64,000 nt of DNA from Nioella sediminis (GTDB lineage Bacteria; Pseudomonadota; Alphaproteobacteria; Rhodobacterales; Rhodobacteraceae), in NCBI RefSeq assembly GCF_001879695.1, contig NZ_MNBL01000047.1, positions 1 to 64,000 of the forward strand, in the 5' to 3' direction. The notes below the pieces were generated by a model. The model worked only from the letters and a program-made list of their open reading frames with translations, did not search any database and was not told where the DNA came from. Every line of letters begins with the position of its first letter. Position 1 is the first letter of the stretch. The translations under genes were made by a program, and so were the position numbers. This document shows, one piece after another, positions 8,965-17,533 of the stretch.

Positions 8965-9533
8965 ATCGTCTGTCCTGTCATGGCGCGAGTGACGGTCGCC
9001 TTGGTACGTGGCGCGACACCGGGAAGGCGCGGCGAGAAACCGTTTCGGCAATGGAAGACCGGTTTGAAGGCGTGCTGTCAAGCGCAAGCCTTGAGGACAG
9101 CAAAAGGGCTGAATGCGTCAGGCGGGCAGTCTATGCGCGTGGATTGGAACAGTCTGTTCCTCTATCGGCGTCAATGGCGATATGGCCGTGAGCCGGGGTT
9201 TATTGTTTCCGATATCGAAATGATGAAAGTCATATTGATGCATTATTGAGGAAGCGGAAGCATTGCGATCATTCTCCAATTGTACGCCGAGCATGGGAAG
9301 AGCCTTTTATATACGAAAGAGCTGTGAGACATAATTATGGTATTGTTCCGGTCCAAAAGCAGCCATTGCGGCAATCGTGGCCGCAGAGATATTTTCTTCG
9401 AATGAAATAGCGAATTTGTCAGTGGAGACACCACAATGCCTGCCCTGACGACAGGCTGCATTCAGCCAGCAGGGTTTTACTGAAGATAAAGATAGCCGCA
9501 AGACCCAAGTGCGAATGCTGAAAAGAGAATGAA
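8965..9533. other. intergenic region with an AT-rich patch upstream of cpaB
   Basis: No gene is convincingly coded in these 569 bases. From about 9190 to 9430 the composition is clearly more AT-rich than the surroundings. A short minus-strand frame starting at a GTG near 9425 reads STDKFAISFEENIS and stops near 9307, without a good ribosome-binding site; it could be a gene remnant. The region must hold the promoter of the aminotransferase gene on the minus strand and of the cpaB operon on the plus strand, but no clear -35/-10 or CtrA-type site was recognised. Confidence 0.5.
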
Positions 9534-10325
9534 ATGATACGAGCTTTTCTCCTCATCATCTTTTTGACCAGCGGCAGCGCCGCATTGCGCCATGCATTGG
9601 ACAATGACGCTGTGGCAGAGGGAATTGCCTCAAACCAGAACCTGCAAATTGCGCGCGCGGAACCCGAAGTGGAACGGGCGAGAGTGAGTGTTGCAGTTGC
9701 TTCGCGGGCCATTCAATCGGGGTATCAACTGTCCGCGTCCGATCTCGGATGGGTGCGCATGCCCATTGAGTCCGTGTCACCTGATTTTATCCTCGACGGC
9801 GATGCATCCGTGTCGGTCGATGAATTGATCGGCCGGATCGCCGCGCGCGACATCGCCGCGGGCGACCCGATCCTGTTGCAAGACCTGCGCGACATGTCCG
9901 AACGCAGCCTGTCTGGCAGGCTGCTGCCGGGGATGCGGGCCTTCTCCGTTCTGATCGACCAGGAGGCCATGGCCGGGGGGCTGATCATGCCCGGTGATCG
10001 GGTCGATGTGGTCTACACGTTCTACCCCCAGGACTCCGAGACCGCGGCAAGCATGATCATTGCCGCCAATGTCCGGGTTCTTGCGCTGGACGACATGACC
10101 GAGTTCGGCCAGCGGGAAGAGCTTTCGGAGGACGAACCGCCGAATGAAAGAAACGCGACGCTGGAACTGTCGCCCGACCAGATCGGCCGTGTATCGGCCG
10201 CGGAAGAGGACGGGCGGTTGCGGCTTGCACTGAGGTCTGCCGATGAAATCGCGGGACCGGCACCAGTGAACAGCCCGATCATTCGCGTCAACCGGGGGGG
10301 CGTCGTCAGCTTCGAAATGCGATGA
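9534..10325 (+). CDS. cpaB: CpaB/RcpC, Flp pilus assembly protein
   Basis: A 263-residue protein with an N-terminal hydrophobic signal, then a SAF domain (about residues 45-110: VASRAIQSGYQLSASDLGW and the repeated IAAGDPI turn). The RcpC/CpaB domain follows, with MRAFSVLIDQ and MPGDRVDVVYTF. In the tad system this periplasmic protein is thought to work with the secretin channel in assembling Flp pili. The ATG follows a purine-rich stretch (AAAGAGAATGAA). Its TGA overlaps the cpaE ATG at 10322-10325. No secretin gene follows, unlike most tad loci. Confidence 0.88.
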   Translation: MIRAFLLIIFLTSGSAALRHALDNDAVAEGIASNQNLQIARAEPEVERARVSVAVASRAIQSGYQLSASDLGWVRMPIESVSPDFILDGDASVSVDELIGRIAARDIAAGDPILLQDLRDMSERSLSGRLLPGMRAFSVLIDQEAMAGGLIMPGDRVDVVYTFYPQDSETAASMIIAANVRVLALDDMTEFGQREELSEDEPPNERNATLELSPDQIGRVSAAEEDGRLRLALRSADEIAGPAPVNSPIIRVNRGGVVSFEMR

Positions 10326-11590
10326 ACAAACAGCTCGATCCATCAGATTTTCCGGAAACGATCAGGTCGGCCACGGCCCCCGAAAACGCGCTTCTGCCCG
10401 CGCTTCGGATCGGGGCCTTTGCAAGGTCCGAACAGGCGATCCGGGAACTCAACCGCGCCAAGGGTGACATTTCGCTCAACCGGACAAGATGGAAGATCCG
10501 CACCGGCGATCTCGACACCGCGATCCATGCCTTCACGGAAGAGAAATCCCCCGATCTTCTGATCGTCGAAAGCGGCGATGATCCGGCTGTCTTGCTGCGC
10601 AAGCTCGAAACGCTCAGCGTCCATTGCGAAGCGGGAACGCGGGTCATTCTTCTTGGCGCAAGATCCACCTATTCGGCGGATTTCTATCGGAGCGTTGTGA
10701 AGATCGGTGTCAGCGATCTGCTGGTATCGCCGCTCAGAGCCAGGCAGGTCATCGAAACGATCAAGGAAATCTACGCGGACTGGTCCGATGTCCGGCTTGG
10801 GAAGATAACCGCGTTCATCGGGTCTCGCGGGGCGGGGTCGTCCATGATCGCGCAGAACGTCGCCGCCACCATGTCGCGCGCCATGTCCACGGATGTGCTG
10901 CTGGTGGATCTCGATCCGCAATTCGGGACTGTCGGCCTGAATTTCAACGCCAAAAGCACCTACTCCCTGACCGATATCCTCAGGCGGGGCAGCAAGCTGG
11001 ATGATATCCTGATCGAGCGGATTTCCACCGTGATGCATGACCGGCTGCGTTTGCTGACGGTGGATGCGCGCATGGACAATCGCAGCGAACTGCCAATCAA
11101 CGCCATTCGCGCCATCCTGAACCTTCCGAATGCGCTGCGCCAGCACGTGGTGCTGGATCTTCCGCCGATCTGGTCCCGCAGGATGCGGACCATCATCCAG
11201 CGGGTCGATACCGTGGTCATCACCGCCGAACCCACACTGCGCGGCTTTCGCGATGCGGGGCATCTGGTGCACGCGGTCCGCGCGGCAAGGCCCGACAAGG
11301 AGGCACCCACCCTTGTGATCAACAAGCTGCGCGGCGGCAGGGAAAAACATATCAAGACCTCCGAGTTTCAGGACTTCCTGCGCCTGAACACGGTGATGGA
11401 CGTGCCCTACAACCACAAGCTGGTTAGAAAGTCCCAGGCTGTTGGGCGGTCTGTCTTCGAATGCGATGAAGGTGCCCAGATTTCCCGCAGCCTTCTCAAG
11501 ATCGCAAAGGCGGTAAACGGCGAGTTGAACATCGGCGATGATCGCAGCATCTGGGATAAAGTGGCGTCCAGGCTATGGAAATGGTGGTAG
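10322..11590 (+). CDS. cpaE: CpaE/TadZ, pilus polar-localisation ATPase-like protein
   Basis: A 422-residue protein with an N-terminal receiver-like domain (about residues 20-145) and a MinD/ParA-type ATPase domain. The nucleotide loop near residue 167 reads GSRGAGSSMIA, a deviant Walker A lacking the usual GKT/S; such divergence is typical of TadZ. The DLDPQFGTVGL stretch and the VLDLPP switch are present. TadZ/CpaE localises the pilus machinery, usually at a cell pole. The gene is coupled to cpaB by a four-base overlap, and its own end overlaps the next gene by 16 bases. Confidence 0.9.
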   Translation: MNKQLDPSDFPETIRSATAPENALLPALRIGAFARSEQAIRELNRAKGDISLNRTRWKIRTGDLDTAIHAFTEEKSPDLLIVESGDDPAVLLRKLETLSVHCEAGTRVILLGARSTYSADFYRSVVKIGVSDLLVSPLRARQVIETIKEIYADWSDVRLGKITAFIGSRGAGSSMIAQNVAATMSRAMSTDVLLVDLDPQFGTVGLNFNAKSTYSLTDILRRGSKLDDILIERISTVMHDRLRLLTVDARMDNRSELPINAIRAILNLPNALRQHVVLDLPPIWSRRMRTIIQRVDTVVITAEPTLRGFRDAGHLVHAVRAARPDKEAPTLVINKLRGGREKHIKTSEFQDFLRLNTVMDVPYNHKLVRKSQAVGRSVFECDEGAQISRSLLKIAKAVNGELNIGDDRSIWDKVASRLWKWW

Positions 11591-12054
11591 CGCGGACAGG
11601 CGGATTCTGGAGGTCGGAACGGGGCGCCGGTGCTGTCGAGTTTGCGCTGATTGCACCACTGCTGATCCTGATGCTGCTTTCGGCGGCGGATCTGGCCCTC
11701 GCGGTCAATCAGCGCATGGTGATGCAGCATATCCTGCGGGTGGGGGCGCAAACCGCCATGGCCGGTGGCAGCCTGTCAGAAGTCGAACGCGCCCTTGAGA
11801 CGGCGGAAGACACGCTCGCCACGGGCAGAATGTCGGAGCTTTTGGTCAACGAGCCGGTGATCGACTGGCGTTGCGGGACAAGATCGGTCGACCGACGGGA
11901 CTCCTGCGGACGGGGGCGTGAGCCTTCTGCCGTGTTCGTATTCGCGGCGGGTCTTCCTTTCCGAAGCATCGTGCTCGGGGATCGTCTCGGGATGGATATC
12001 GAGGTGGCGCTGGAGCTTGAGGTGCCCCTGACATGGAGCGCGGACGATGATTGA
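11575..12054 (+). CDS. TadE-like pseudopilin
   Basis: A 159-residue protein of the TadE type: a short basic leader, then GAGAVEFALIAPLLIL with the conserved Glu five residues into the hydrophobic stretch, and one membrane helix (about residues 20-42). The rest is predicted periplasmic and holds a Cys pair (WRCGTRS, DSCGRG). TadE/TadF pseudopilins are processed by the prepilin peptidase TadV and help initiate or anchor Flp pili. The start lies inside cpaE and the stop inside the next gene, as expected for coupled translation. Confidence 0.85.
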   Translation: MEMVVARTGGFWRSERGAGAVEFALIAPLLILMLLSAADLALAVNQRMVMQHILRVGAQTAMAGGSLSEVERALETAEDTLATGRMSELLVNEPVIDWRCGTRSVDRRDSCGRGREPSAVFVFAAGLPFRSIVLGDRLGMDIEVALELEVPLTWSADDD

Positions 12055-12487
12055 TGATCCCTGCGTCAGGACGCGCGGCCCGCGCAAACCGCTGATCGCG
12101 GTTCAGGCCTTCAGCCGGTCCGAGAAGGCCGCGGTGTCAGTGGAGTTTGCGCTGGTCGGCCTGCTTGCCATTCCGCTTTTCTTCGGGATTTTCGAGATCG
12201 GCAGGGCGTTCTACAACAAGACCACGCTCGACTACCTTGCCGATGAAATCGCGCGGGCGGCGGCGATCCGGCTGGACAGTGTGGCCATCGACACGGCTTT
12301 CATGGACGCGGCCATGGACGAGGCGCTGAATGCCGTCGCCATCTTCATAGATCGCGCCGCGTTGGACCGGCGGCTGGTCAGCAACAACGGGGAAACAACA
12401 CTTGTCCTGAGCTACCCGCACCAATTGCGTGTGCCGATGATCCTGGATGAAACGATCACCCTGACCGCCACGCGGATTCTGCGATGA
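12047..12487 (+). CDS. second TadE/TadF-like pseudopilin
   Basis: A 146-residue TadE-family protein. After a basic segment of about 28 residues it has AAVSVEFALVGLLAIPLFFG, with the pseudopilin Glu at the head of a single membrane helix (about 30-50), followed by NKTTLDYLADEIARAAA. It overlaps its upstream neighbour by 8 bases and the tadG-like gene by 4 bases (ATGA at 12484). Two consecutive TadE-type genes followed by a TadG-type gene match the tadE-tadF-tadG order. Confidence 0.83.
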   Translation: MIDDPCVRTRGPRKPLIAVQAFSRSEKAAVSVEFALVGLLAIPLFFGIFEIGRAFYNKTTLDYLADEIARAAAIRLDSVAIDTAFMDAAMDEALNAVAIFIDRAALDRRLVSNNGETTLVLSYPHQLRVPMILDETITLTATRILR

Positions 12488-13857
12488 TTCAGTGCGGCGA
12501 ACCCACTTGTCTCGAAAGTCCCCGCCGCAAAGCCGGTAATATGGCGTTCCGGCAATCGCGGTTCGTGCAGGATGAACGTGGGTCGATGACCACGACGTTT
12601 GCCTTGGTAATGCCCTTCCTGATCGGTGGCATTGCCTTCGGGGTGGAGGTGTCAACATGGCTCATGCTGGAGCGGCAAACGCAAAACGCCGCCGACATGG
12701 CCGCGTTTTCCGCCGCGGTCAACCTGTCGCTGATGGATGATGAAGAGGATGCGGTCGACCGGGCCGAGCAGGTCGCATTCGGCAGCGGCTTGTCCCGTGA
12801 TACCGCCGTGGTCGATGTCGAATTCATCAGCCAAACCGGGGTCGCGGTCGAGATTTCGGTTCAGCACCCGCGCTATTTCACCCGGCTCTTTTCCGACAGC
12901 GATGTCACGATCCGGGCACGGGCCGTCGCGGATATCGTTGTCGGAGACGCCGCCGCCGCATGCCTGCTGGTGCTCGACAGTCGGAATGACAGCACCTTGG
13001 AACTGGACGGCGGGTCGGTGATCGACATGCCCGATTGCGCGATCGAAGTGCATTCCCGCAATGATGACGGGTTGGATATCTCTGGCAGCGCCGAAATCAG
13101 CGCTGCCTGCCTTTCGGTCCGGGCCGATGAGGTGGACGACCGGGACGCCGAGCGCGTTTCCGACCTTGGCTGCGGGTCCATCGTGACGGATGCACCGCTG
13201 AATGGAGATCTTCCCGAGCGTCTACAGCAGATCGTCGAGCGCGAAGAGGACAGCCTGCGCGACTTCGTCGACGAAGTACCCAGATATCGTGGCGACCGGA
13301 CAATTCGGGGCGGGGTGCTGACGCCGGAAGACGTCGGGCATCCTAGTGGGATTCCCATGATGCGGTTTGACCGTGACGTGACCCTGAGCGATGAAATCAC
13401 CCTGATGCCGGGGATCTACATCGTCGATGATGCAGAGCTGCGCACCCGGAACAACACGGTTCTGAATGGTGAGGCGGGGGTCATGTTCTACCTTGTCGAT
13501 GGTGGCGAGCTCGATTTTCACAGTGGCACCGACGCCAGCTTGCGGGGATTGACCGGTTTCGAAGGATCCATCTTTCAGGATGTCGTGATGCTGAATGACG
13601 GCGATGACGAGGAATACACGTTCGAGGCCGGCGAATGGACGGGGATTATCCTGCTGCCCGAGGCGGAGATCGAAATCGGGGGTGGTCGGTCCATTGACGG
13701 CTGCTTTCTGTTCGCGGCGCAGAGGTTCCAGATGCAGGGAAATTCGCGCATTGATGTCCTGTGCGAGGACTCGGCCTTCGATCCCAGCCTCTACGCAGGC
13801 ACCGGGGGCGGTCCGGGATCGGGCGGAAACAACAGCGTGATCTTTCTGGTGGAATGA
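12484..13857 (+). CDS. tadG: TadG-like pilus-assembly protein
   Basis: A 457-residue protein. The N-terminal TadG-like/Flp-assembly domain (about residues 28-75) includes DERGSMTTTFALVMPFLIGG, a single membrane helix and the QNAADMAAFSAAV motif. The long remainder (about 160-440) reads as repeated short beta strands alternating polar and hydrophobic residues, with ordered Asn/Asp turns, which suggests a beta-helix-like outer domain. Two starts are possible: the coupled ATG at 12484, or a downstream Met at residue 20. It ends seven bases from the converging tadC stop. Confidence 0.82.
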   Translation: MIQCGEPTCLESPRRKAGNMAFRQSRFVQDERGSMTTTFALVMPFLIGGIAFGVEVSTWLMLERQTQNAADMAAFSAAVNLSLMDDEEDAVDRAEQVAFGSGLSRDTAVVDVEFISQTGVAVEISVQHPRYFTRLFSDSDVTIRARAVADIVVGDAAAACLLVLDSRNDSTLELDGGSVIDMPDCAIEVHSRNDDGLDISGSAEISAACLSVRADEVDDRDAERVSDLGCGSIVTDAPLNGDLPERLQQIVEREEDSLRDFVDEVPRYRGDRTIRGGVLTPEDVGHPSGIPMMRFDRDVTLSDEITLMPGIYIVDDAELRTRNNTVLNGEAGVMFYLVDGGELDFHSGTDASLRGLTGFEGSIFQDVVMLNDGDDEEYTFEAGEWTGIILLPEAEIEIGGGRSIDGCFLFAAQRFQMQGNSRIDVLCEDSAFDPSLYAGTGGGPGSGGNNSVIFLVE

Positions 13858-13864
13858 GCAGAGC

Positions 13865-14833
13865 CTATTGAAGATCGAGGATGTCGATTGCCGCGGGCGC
13901 AAGGATTACGATGAACAGGACAGGAATCAGAAACAGGATCAGCGGCACCCGCAGCCGCGAGGGCAGGGTGGCTGCCTTCTTTTCGGCCGCTGCAATGCGC
14001 AGGCGACGGCTTTCTTCGGACAGGTTGCGCAGGGTGGAGCTTAGCGGCATCCCGTAGAATTGCGCCTGAGAGATGGCGCGCGTGGCCTCGCGCACAGCGG
14101 GAATGTTGATCCGGCGCCCCATGTTTTCAAGCGCATCGCGGCGGTTCTGAAGAAAGGCCAGCTCGGCCACCGTCAAGGTGAATTCCTGCGCCAATTCCGG
14201 CGCGCTGGTGGAAATGTCCCGCGCGACCTTCGACAACGCGGCCTCCAGTCCAAGACCGGCATCGACGCAGAGATAAATCAGGTCAAGTGCATCGGGCCAG
14301 TCGCGCCGGATCTTGTCCTGGTACCGAATCCTGAGGTTCTTCAAGGCCAGATCAGGGGCCCAGATCGCGGCCACCCCGCACAGCAGGCTTGCCAGGATGA
14401 CGGCCGCCGGCGGGCGCTGTGCCATGATCGTTGCATTCAGAAAACCCCATGCCAGCAGCATGGCGATGAACGGTATCGTCACCTTGGCGATGACGAAGAT
14501 CGACGCGGCACGCGGGGATCGGAGCCCCGCATTGTGAAGGTCCTTTTTCAGACTCGCGAACGAACTGGCCGCATATCGGGCCAGCCGTCGGTTCAGGCGG
14601 GTTTTCAGGGGCGGAGTCATCTGGCGGGACTCCGATGCCGCCGCGGGCCCTGTTCCGTTCCGATCTGTCAAGGGCAGTGTCCCCGCAAGATCCTTCATGC
14701 GCGCATGAAGCGTATTCGCAAACAGGGCGGGCCAGAAGATGATCAGAATGGCCGAGACATAGGTCACGAGCACGAGAACGATCAGAACCAGATCGGAGAA
14801 GAACAGCTCTTGCAGGGTTGCATAATCAGGCAT
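13865..14833 (-). CDS. tadC: TadC, type II secretion F-domain inner-membrane protein
   Basis: A 322-residue polytopic protein with the GspF domain (DLIYLCVDAGLGLEAAL, then the second-half AISQAQFYGMPLSSTL). Membrane segments lie near the N-terminus, at about residues 115-160 and at the C-terminus (LILFLIPVLFIVIL). TadB and TadC form the inner-membrane platform on which the TadA ATPase acts. It overlaps tadB by 8 bases and is last in the flp-tadA-tadB-tadC transcript. Confidence 0.9.
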   Translation of the reverse strand: MPDYATLQELFFSDLVLIVLVLVTYVSAILIIFWPALFANTLHARMKDLAGTLPLTDRNGTGPAAASESRQMTPPLKTRLNRRLARYAASSFASLKKDLHNAGLRSPRAASIFVIAKVTIPFIAMLLAWGFLNATIMAQRPPAAVILASLLCGVAAIWAPDLALKNLRIRYQDKIRRDWPDALDLIYLCVDAGLGLEAALSKVARDISTSAPELAQEFTLTVAELAFLQNRRDALENMGRRINIPAVREATRAISQAQFYGMPLSSTLRNLSEESRRLRIAAAEKKAATLPSRLRVPLILFLIPVLFIVILAPAAIDILDLQ

Positions 14834-15821
14834 CGAATTTCACCATTTCCTTCATGATGAAGAACCCAAGGCACATGTAGATGGCAGCCCCCGAGATGAT
14901 CAGCTTGCCCGACACGGTGGTGTAGAACACGCTTAGGTAGTCGGGGTTCAGGAACAGCAGCGCCGCGATGACAATGAAGGGCAGGGCGCCGATGATCAGC
15001 GCCGAAGAGCGTGCATCCGCCGTCATGCTGATGATCTTATCTTTCAGTATCCGGCGTTGGCGCAACGTCTCGCTCAGTGTGTTCAGCGTGTCTGCAAGGG
15101 ACGAACCGGTTACGCTTTGAAGGTTCACGATGGTCACGAAATACTTGATTTCCTGCAACGGCATCCGCTCTGCGAACCGGGTCATGACTTCCGGAACCGA
15201 AAGGCCGATTTCCCGTTCCATCTCGATCCGGCGAAACTCGGCGGCTATGGCGGGCGAGGCTTCCTCCGCAATCAGTCGAAACGTGTCCGTCAAGGTCAGA
15301 CCCGAGCGCAGACTGCGTACCATGGTGTCGATCGCGGCGGGAAATTCGGCGGCAATGAGAGCCCGGCGCCGGGACCGAAGTTGCCCGCGATAGAGCCACG
15401 CGCCGCCCAATGCGAACGCACCCCCGATCATCGAAGCGGCAATCCACGAGCCGCCTACGAACAGCATCGTGAGGGTGACAAGGGGAAAGACGATGATGCC
15501 GAGGCCCAGATATCGCCGAAAGTCCGGATCCTTCAGCGCAGACATCCGCAGCATCCGTTCGCGATATCTGGATTGCGGTCCGCGCGGGCGACCGGCGGCG
15601 TCCGACATCTGGGATGCTTTGCCCGCGGCGGCACCTGCTGGCTGGACACCGAGTGCGTCAAGCCGCCGCCGATATTTCCGCGCGGGGTTGATCCGTTCAT
15701 GCAGGATGAAAAGGGCCAGGGCACAGATCGCGATCACCCCGGCGACATAGGCCAGATCGGGCCGCAGCGCCGCGAGAATACTGGTCAGACCCTGTTCAAC
15801 CGGCATGGGCCATATCCTCAT
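14826..15821 (-). CDS. tadB: TadB, type II secretion F-domain inner-membrane protein
   Basis: A 331-residue protein with an N-terminal membrane helix (about residues 20-40), a basic cytoplasmic segment and the GspF domain, including AIDTMVRSLRSGLTLTDTFR, the EMEREIGLS-like segment and SLADTLNTLSETLRQR. C-terminal helices follow. The start could be the ATG at 15821 or the second one at 15806; both overlap the end of tadA, so coupling holds either way. Confidence 0.9.
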   Translation of the reverse strand: MRIWPMPVEQGLTSILAALRPDLAYVAGVIAICALALFILHERINPARKYRRRLDALGVQPAGAAAGKASQMSDAAGRPRGPQSRYRERMLRMSALKDPDFRRYLGLGIIVFPLVTLTMLFVGGSWIAASMIGGAFALGGAWLYRGQLRSRRRALIAAEFPAAIDTMVRSLRSGLTLTDTFRLIAEEASPAIAAEFRRIEMEREIGLSVPEVMTRFAERMPLQEIKYFVTIVNLQSVTGSSLADTLNTLSETLRQRRILKDKIISMTADARSSALIIGALPFIVIAALLFLNPDYLSVFYTTVSGKLIISGAAIYMCLGFFIMKEMVKFDA

Positions 15822-17238
15822 GAACTTGCAGCCCGTCCCGCGCGAGGGCGCGCATCAGGTTTCGGGTCTCGCCATATTGTTCGCTGCGCCTGAGGATTTC
15901 CCCGACCGGATACGCAAGTGCCCGATGCTGACCGACGATCTTGTCCCCGACCTGTTCGCCATCGGTCCTGAACACGATCAGATTGCGCAGGCGCTGTTCC
16001 TGTGGCCCTTCGTCGAGCACTTCGGTCACATGGGTGATGCGGCGACTGCCATCGCGATGGCGCTCCACGTGAATGATGACGTCAATCGACCGCTGGAACA
16101 TTTCCTGAATGATGTCAGGCCCAAGCGAGCTGAACCCCATGGTCACAAGCGCGGTCATTCTGGACATGGCATCTTCGGGGGAGTTTGCGTGCAATGTGCT
16201 CATGGAACCGTCATGCCCGGTATTCATGGCCTGAAGCAGGTCGAAAGCTTCCGGTCCCCGGACCTCGCCCACGATGATGCGGTCTGGCCGCATGCGCAGG
16301 CAGTTCCTGACCAGATCCCGCATTGGGATCTGCCCTTTGCCCTCGACATTCGGCGGACGGGTTTCCAGACGTACCACATGCGGCTGCTGCAAGCGCAGCT
16401 CGGCGGTATCCTCGCAGGTGACGATGCGCTCGTGTTCCTCGATATATCCGGTCAGGGCATTCAGCATCGTGGTCTTGCCCGACCCTGTTCCGCCAATGAT
16501 CAGGATGTTGCAGCGGCACCGGGCGAGGATGCGCAGCAATTCGGCCCCGCCCGCGGAAATGACGCCGCGGTTGACCATCTGATCGACCGTCAGAACATCC
16601 TGCCGAAACAGCCGGATGGTCAGGGACGGCCCGTTGATGCTGACGGGTGGAATGATCACGTTCACGCGCGATCCATCCTTCAGGCGGGCGTCACAGATCG
16701 GGCTGGCCTCATCGACGCGGCGGCCCACCAGGCTGACCATGCTCTGGCAGACGTTCAGCAACTGGTTGGTATCCCGGAACCGGACATCGGTCTTGCGCAG
16801 CACGCCGTCGATCTCGACATAGATCGGCTCGGTGCCGTTCACCATGATCTCGGTGATGTTGCCCTGGGTTAGAAACCGTTCCAGCGGCCCGAAGCCGAGC
16901 ATGTCATCGCTGATTTCGTTCAGCAGCCGCTCTTCCTCTGCGGCGGATACCTTCAGTTTGTCGCTGATGATGATCTCGTCCAGCGCGGCGGCAATCAATG
17001 CGCGCCCCTGCGTAATCCCCCCGCGCAGCAACCGCGCGGCGTCGAGTTCTTCGATCAGCCGGGAAAACACCAGTCGGCGCAGATCGCGATAGGCGTCTTC
17101 CTGTTCGAGACTTGCATCGTCTTCCGCACTCGAATCGAGGATATCAAACCCACTGGCGGACGGTGTAGTTTCTTGAAATACCCCATTGGGCATTCCGAAA
17201 CCGGAAGTTGATGAGTTGGAATTCTTCTTGCCAAACAT
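15796..17238 (-). CDS. cpaF: TadA/CpaF, pilus-assembly ATPase
   Basis: A 480-residue type II/IV secretion ATPase. Walker A is GGTGSGKTTML (about residue 255), Walker B lies in RIIVGEVRGPEAFDLL, and the His-box region includes STLHANSPEDAMSR. The N-terminal 60 residues are acidic and poorly conserved, as usual in CpaF. It hydrolyses ATP in the cytoplasm to drive Flp pilus polymerisation and retraction. It is preceded by flp and an intervening hairpin (17298-17331). Confidence 0.94.
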   Translation of the reverse strand: MFGKKNSNSSTSGFGMPNGVFQETTPSASGFDILDSSAEDDASLEQEDAYRDLRRLVFSRLIEELDAARLLRGGITQGRALIAAALDEIIISDKLKVSAAEEERLLNEISDDMLGFGPLERFLTQGNITEIMVNGTEPIYVEIDGVLRKTDVRFRDTNQLLNVCQSMVSLVGRRVDEASPICDARLKDGSRVNVIIPPVSINGPSLTIRLFRQDVLTVDQMVNRGVISAGGAELLRILARCRCNILIIGGTGSGKTTMLNALTGYIEEHERIVTCEDTAELRLQQPHVVRLETRPPNVEGKGQIPMRDLVRNCLRMRPDRIIVGEVRGPEAFDLLQAMNTGHDGSMSTLHANSPEDAMSRMTALVTMGFSSLGPDIIQEMFQRSIDVIIHVERHRDGSRRITHVTEVLDEGPQEQRLRNLIVFRTDGEQVGDKIVGQHRALAYPVGEILRRSEQYGETRNLMRALARDGLQVHEDMAHAG

Positions 17239-17297
17239 TATTATGGGCCTTTTGGGAAATGATTACGTACCTTCTGATCCGAATGCCCCAACCGGAT

Positions 17298-17338
17298 TGC
17301 GAGGCCACGCCAAAAAATGGGTGGCCTCGCATTTTTTT
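17298..17338 (+). terminator. strong hairpin with T-run between tadA and flp, oriented to +
   Basis: An 11-bp stem (17298-17308 with 17321-17331) around a 12-base loop is followed on the plus strand by seven T residues. On the plus strand this is a textbook intrinsic terminator. The flanking genes tadA and flp are on the minus strand, where the hairpin has no following U-run; there it can only act as an mRNA-stabilising or processing structure 3' of the pilin cistron. Confidence 0.75.
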
Positions 17339-17371
17339 GTTTCACGAAAGCCCGAATGGCGATCCGCAAGA

Positions 17372-17533
17372 TTATTGCAGAGCGGTGCTGATGGCTGTGA
17401 AAGCGGTGGTCAGATCCGTTCCCACAGTGCCCAGGATGCCAACGATGGCAACGGCAATCAACGACCCGATCAGGCCATATTCGATTGCGGTTGCTCCGTC
17501 TTCGGACGTCATGAAAGTAGTAAGTTTGTTCAT
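17372..17533 (-). CDS. flp: Flp-type major pilin
   Basis: A 53-residue Flp pilin. The leader MNKLTTFMTSEDG is followed by ATAIEYGLIGSLIAVAIVG, with the conserved Glu-Tyr pair of Flp prepilins and one hydrophobic helix. The cleavage site is after the Gly at residue 13. The start at 17533 is preceded by an AGGGGG ribosome-binding site; a longer frame from 17593 has no such support. It is processed by a TadV-type peptidase not encoded here and polymerised by TadA. It is the first gene of the minus-strand tad transcript. Confidence 0.93.
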   Translation of the reverse strand: MNKLTTFMTSEDGATAIEYGLIGSLIAVAIVGILGTVGTDLTTAFTAISTALQ

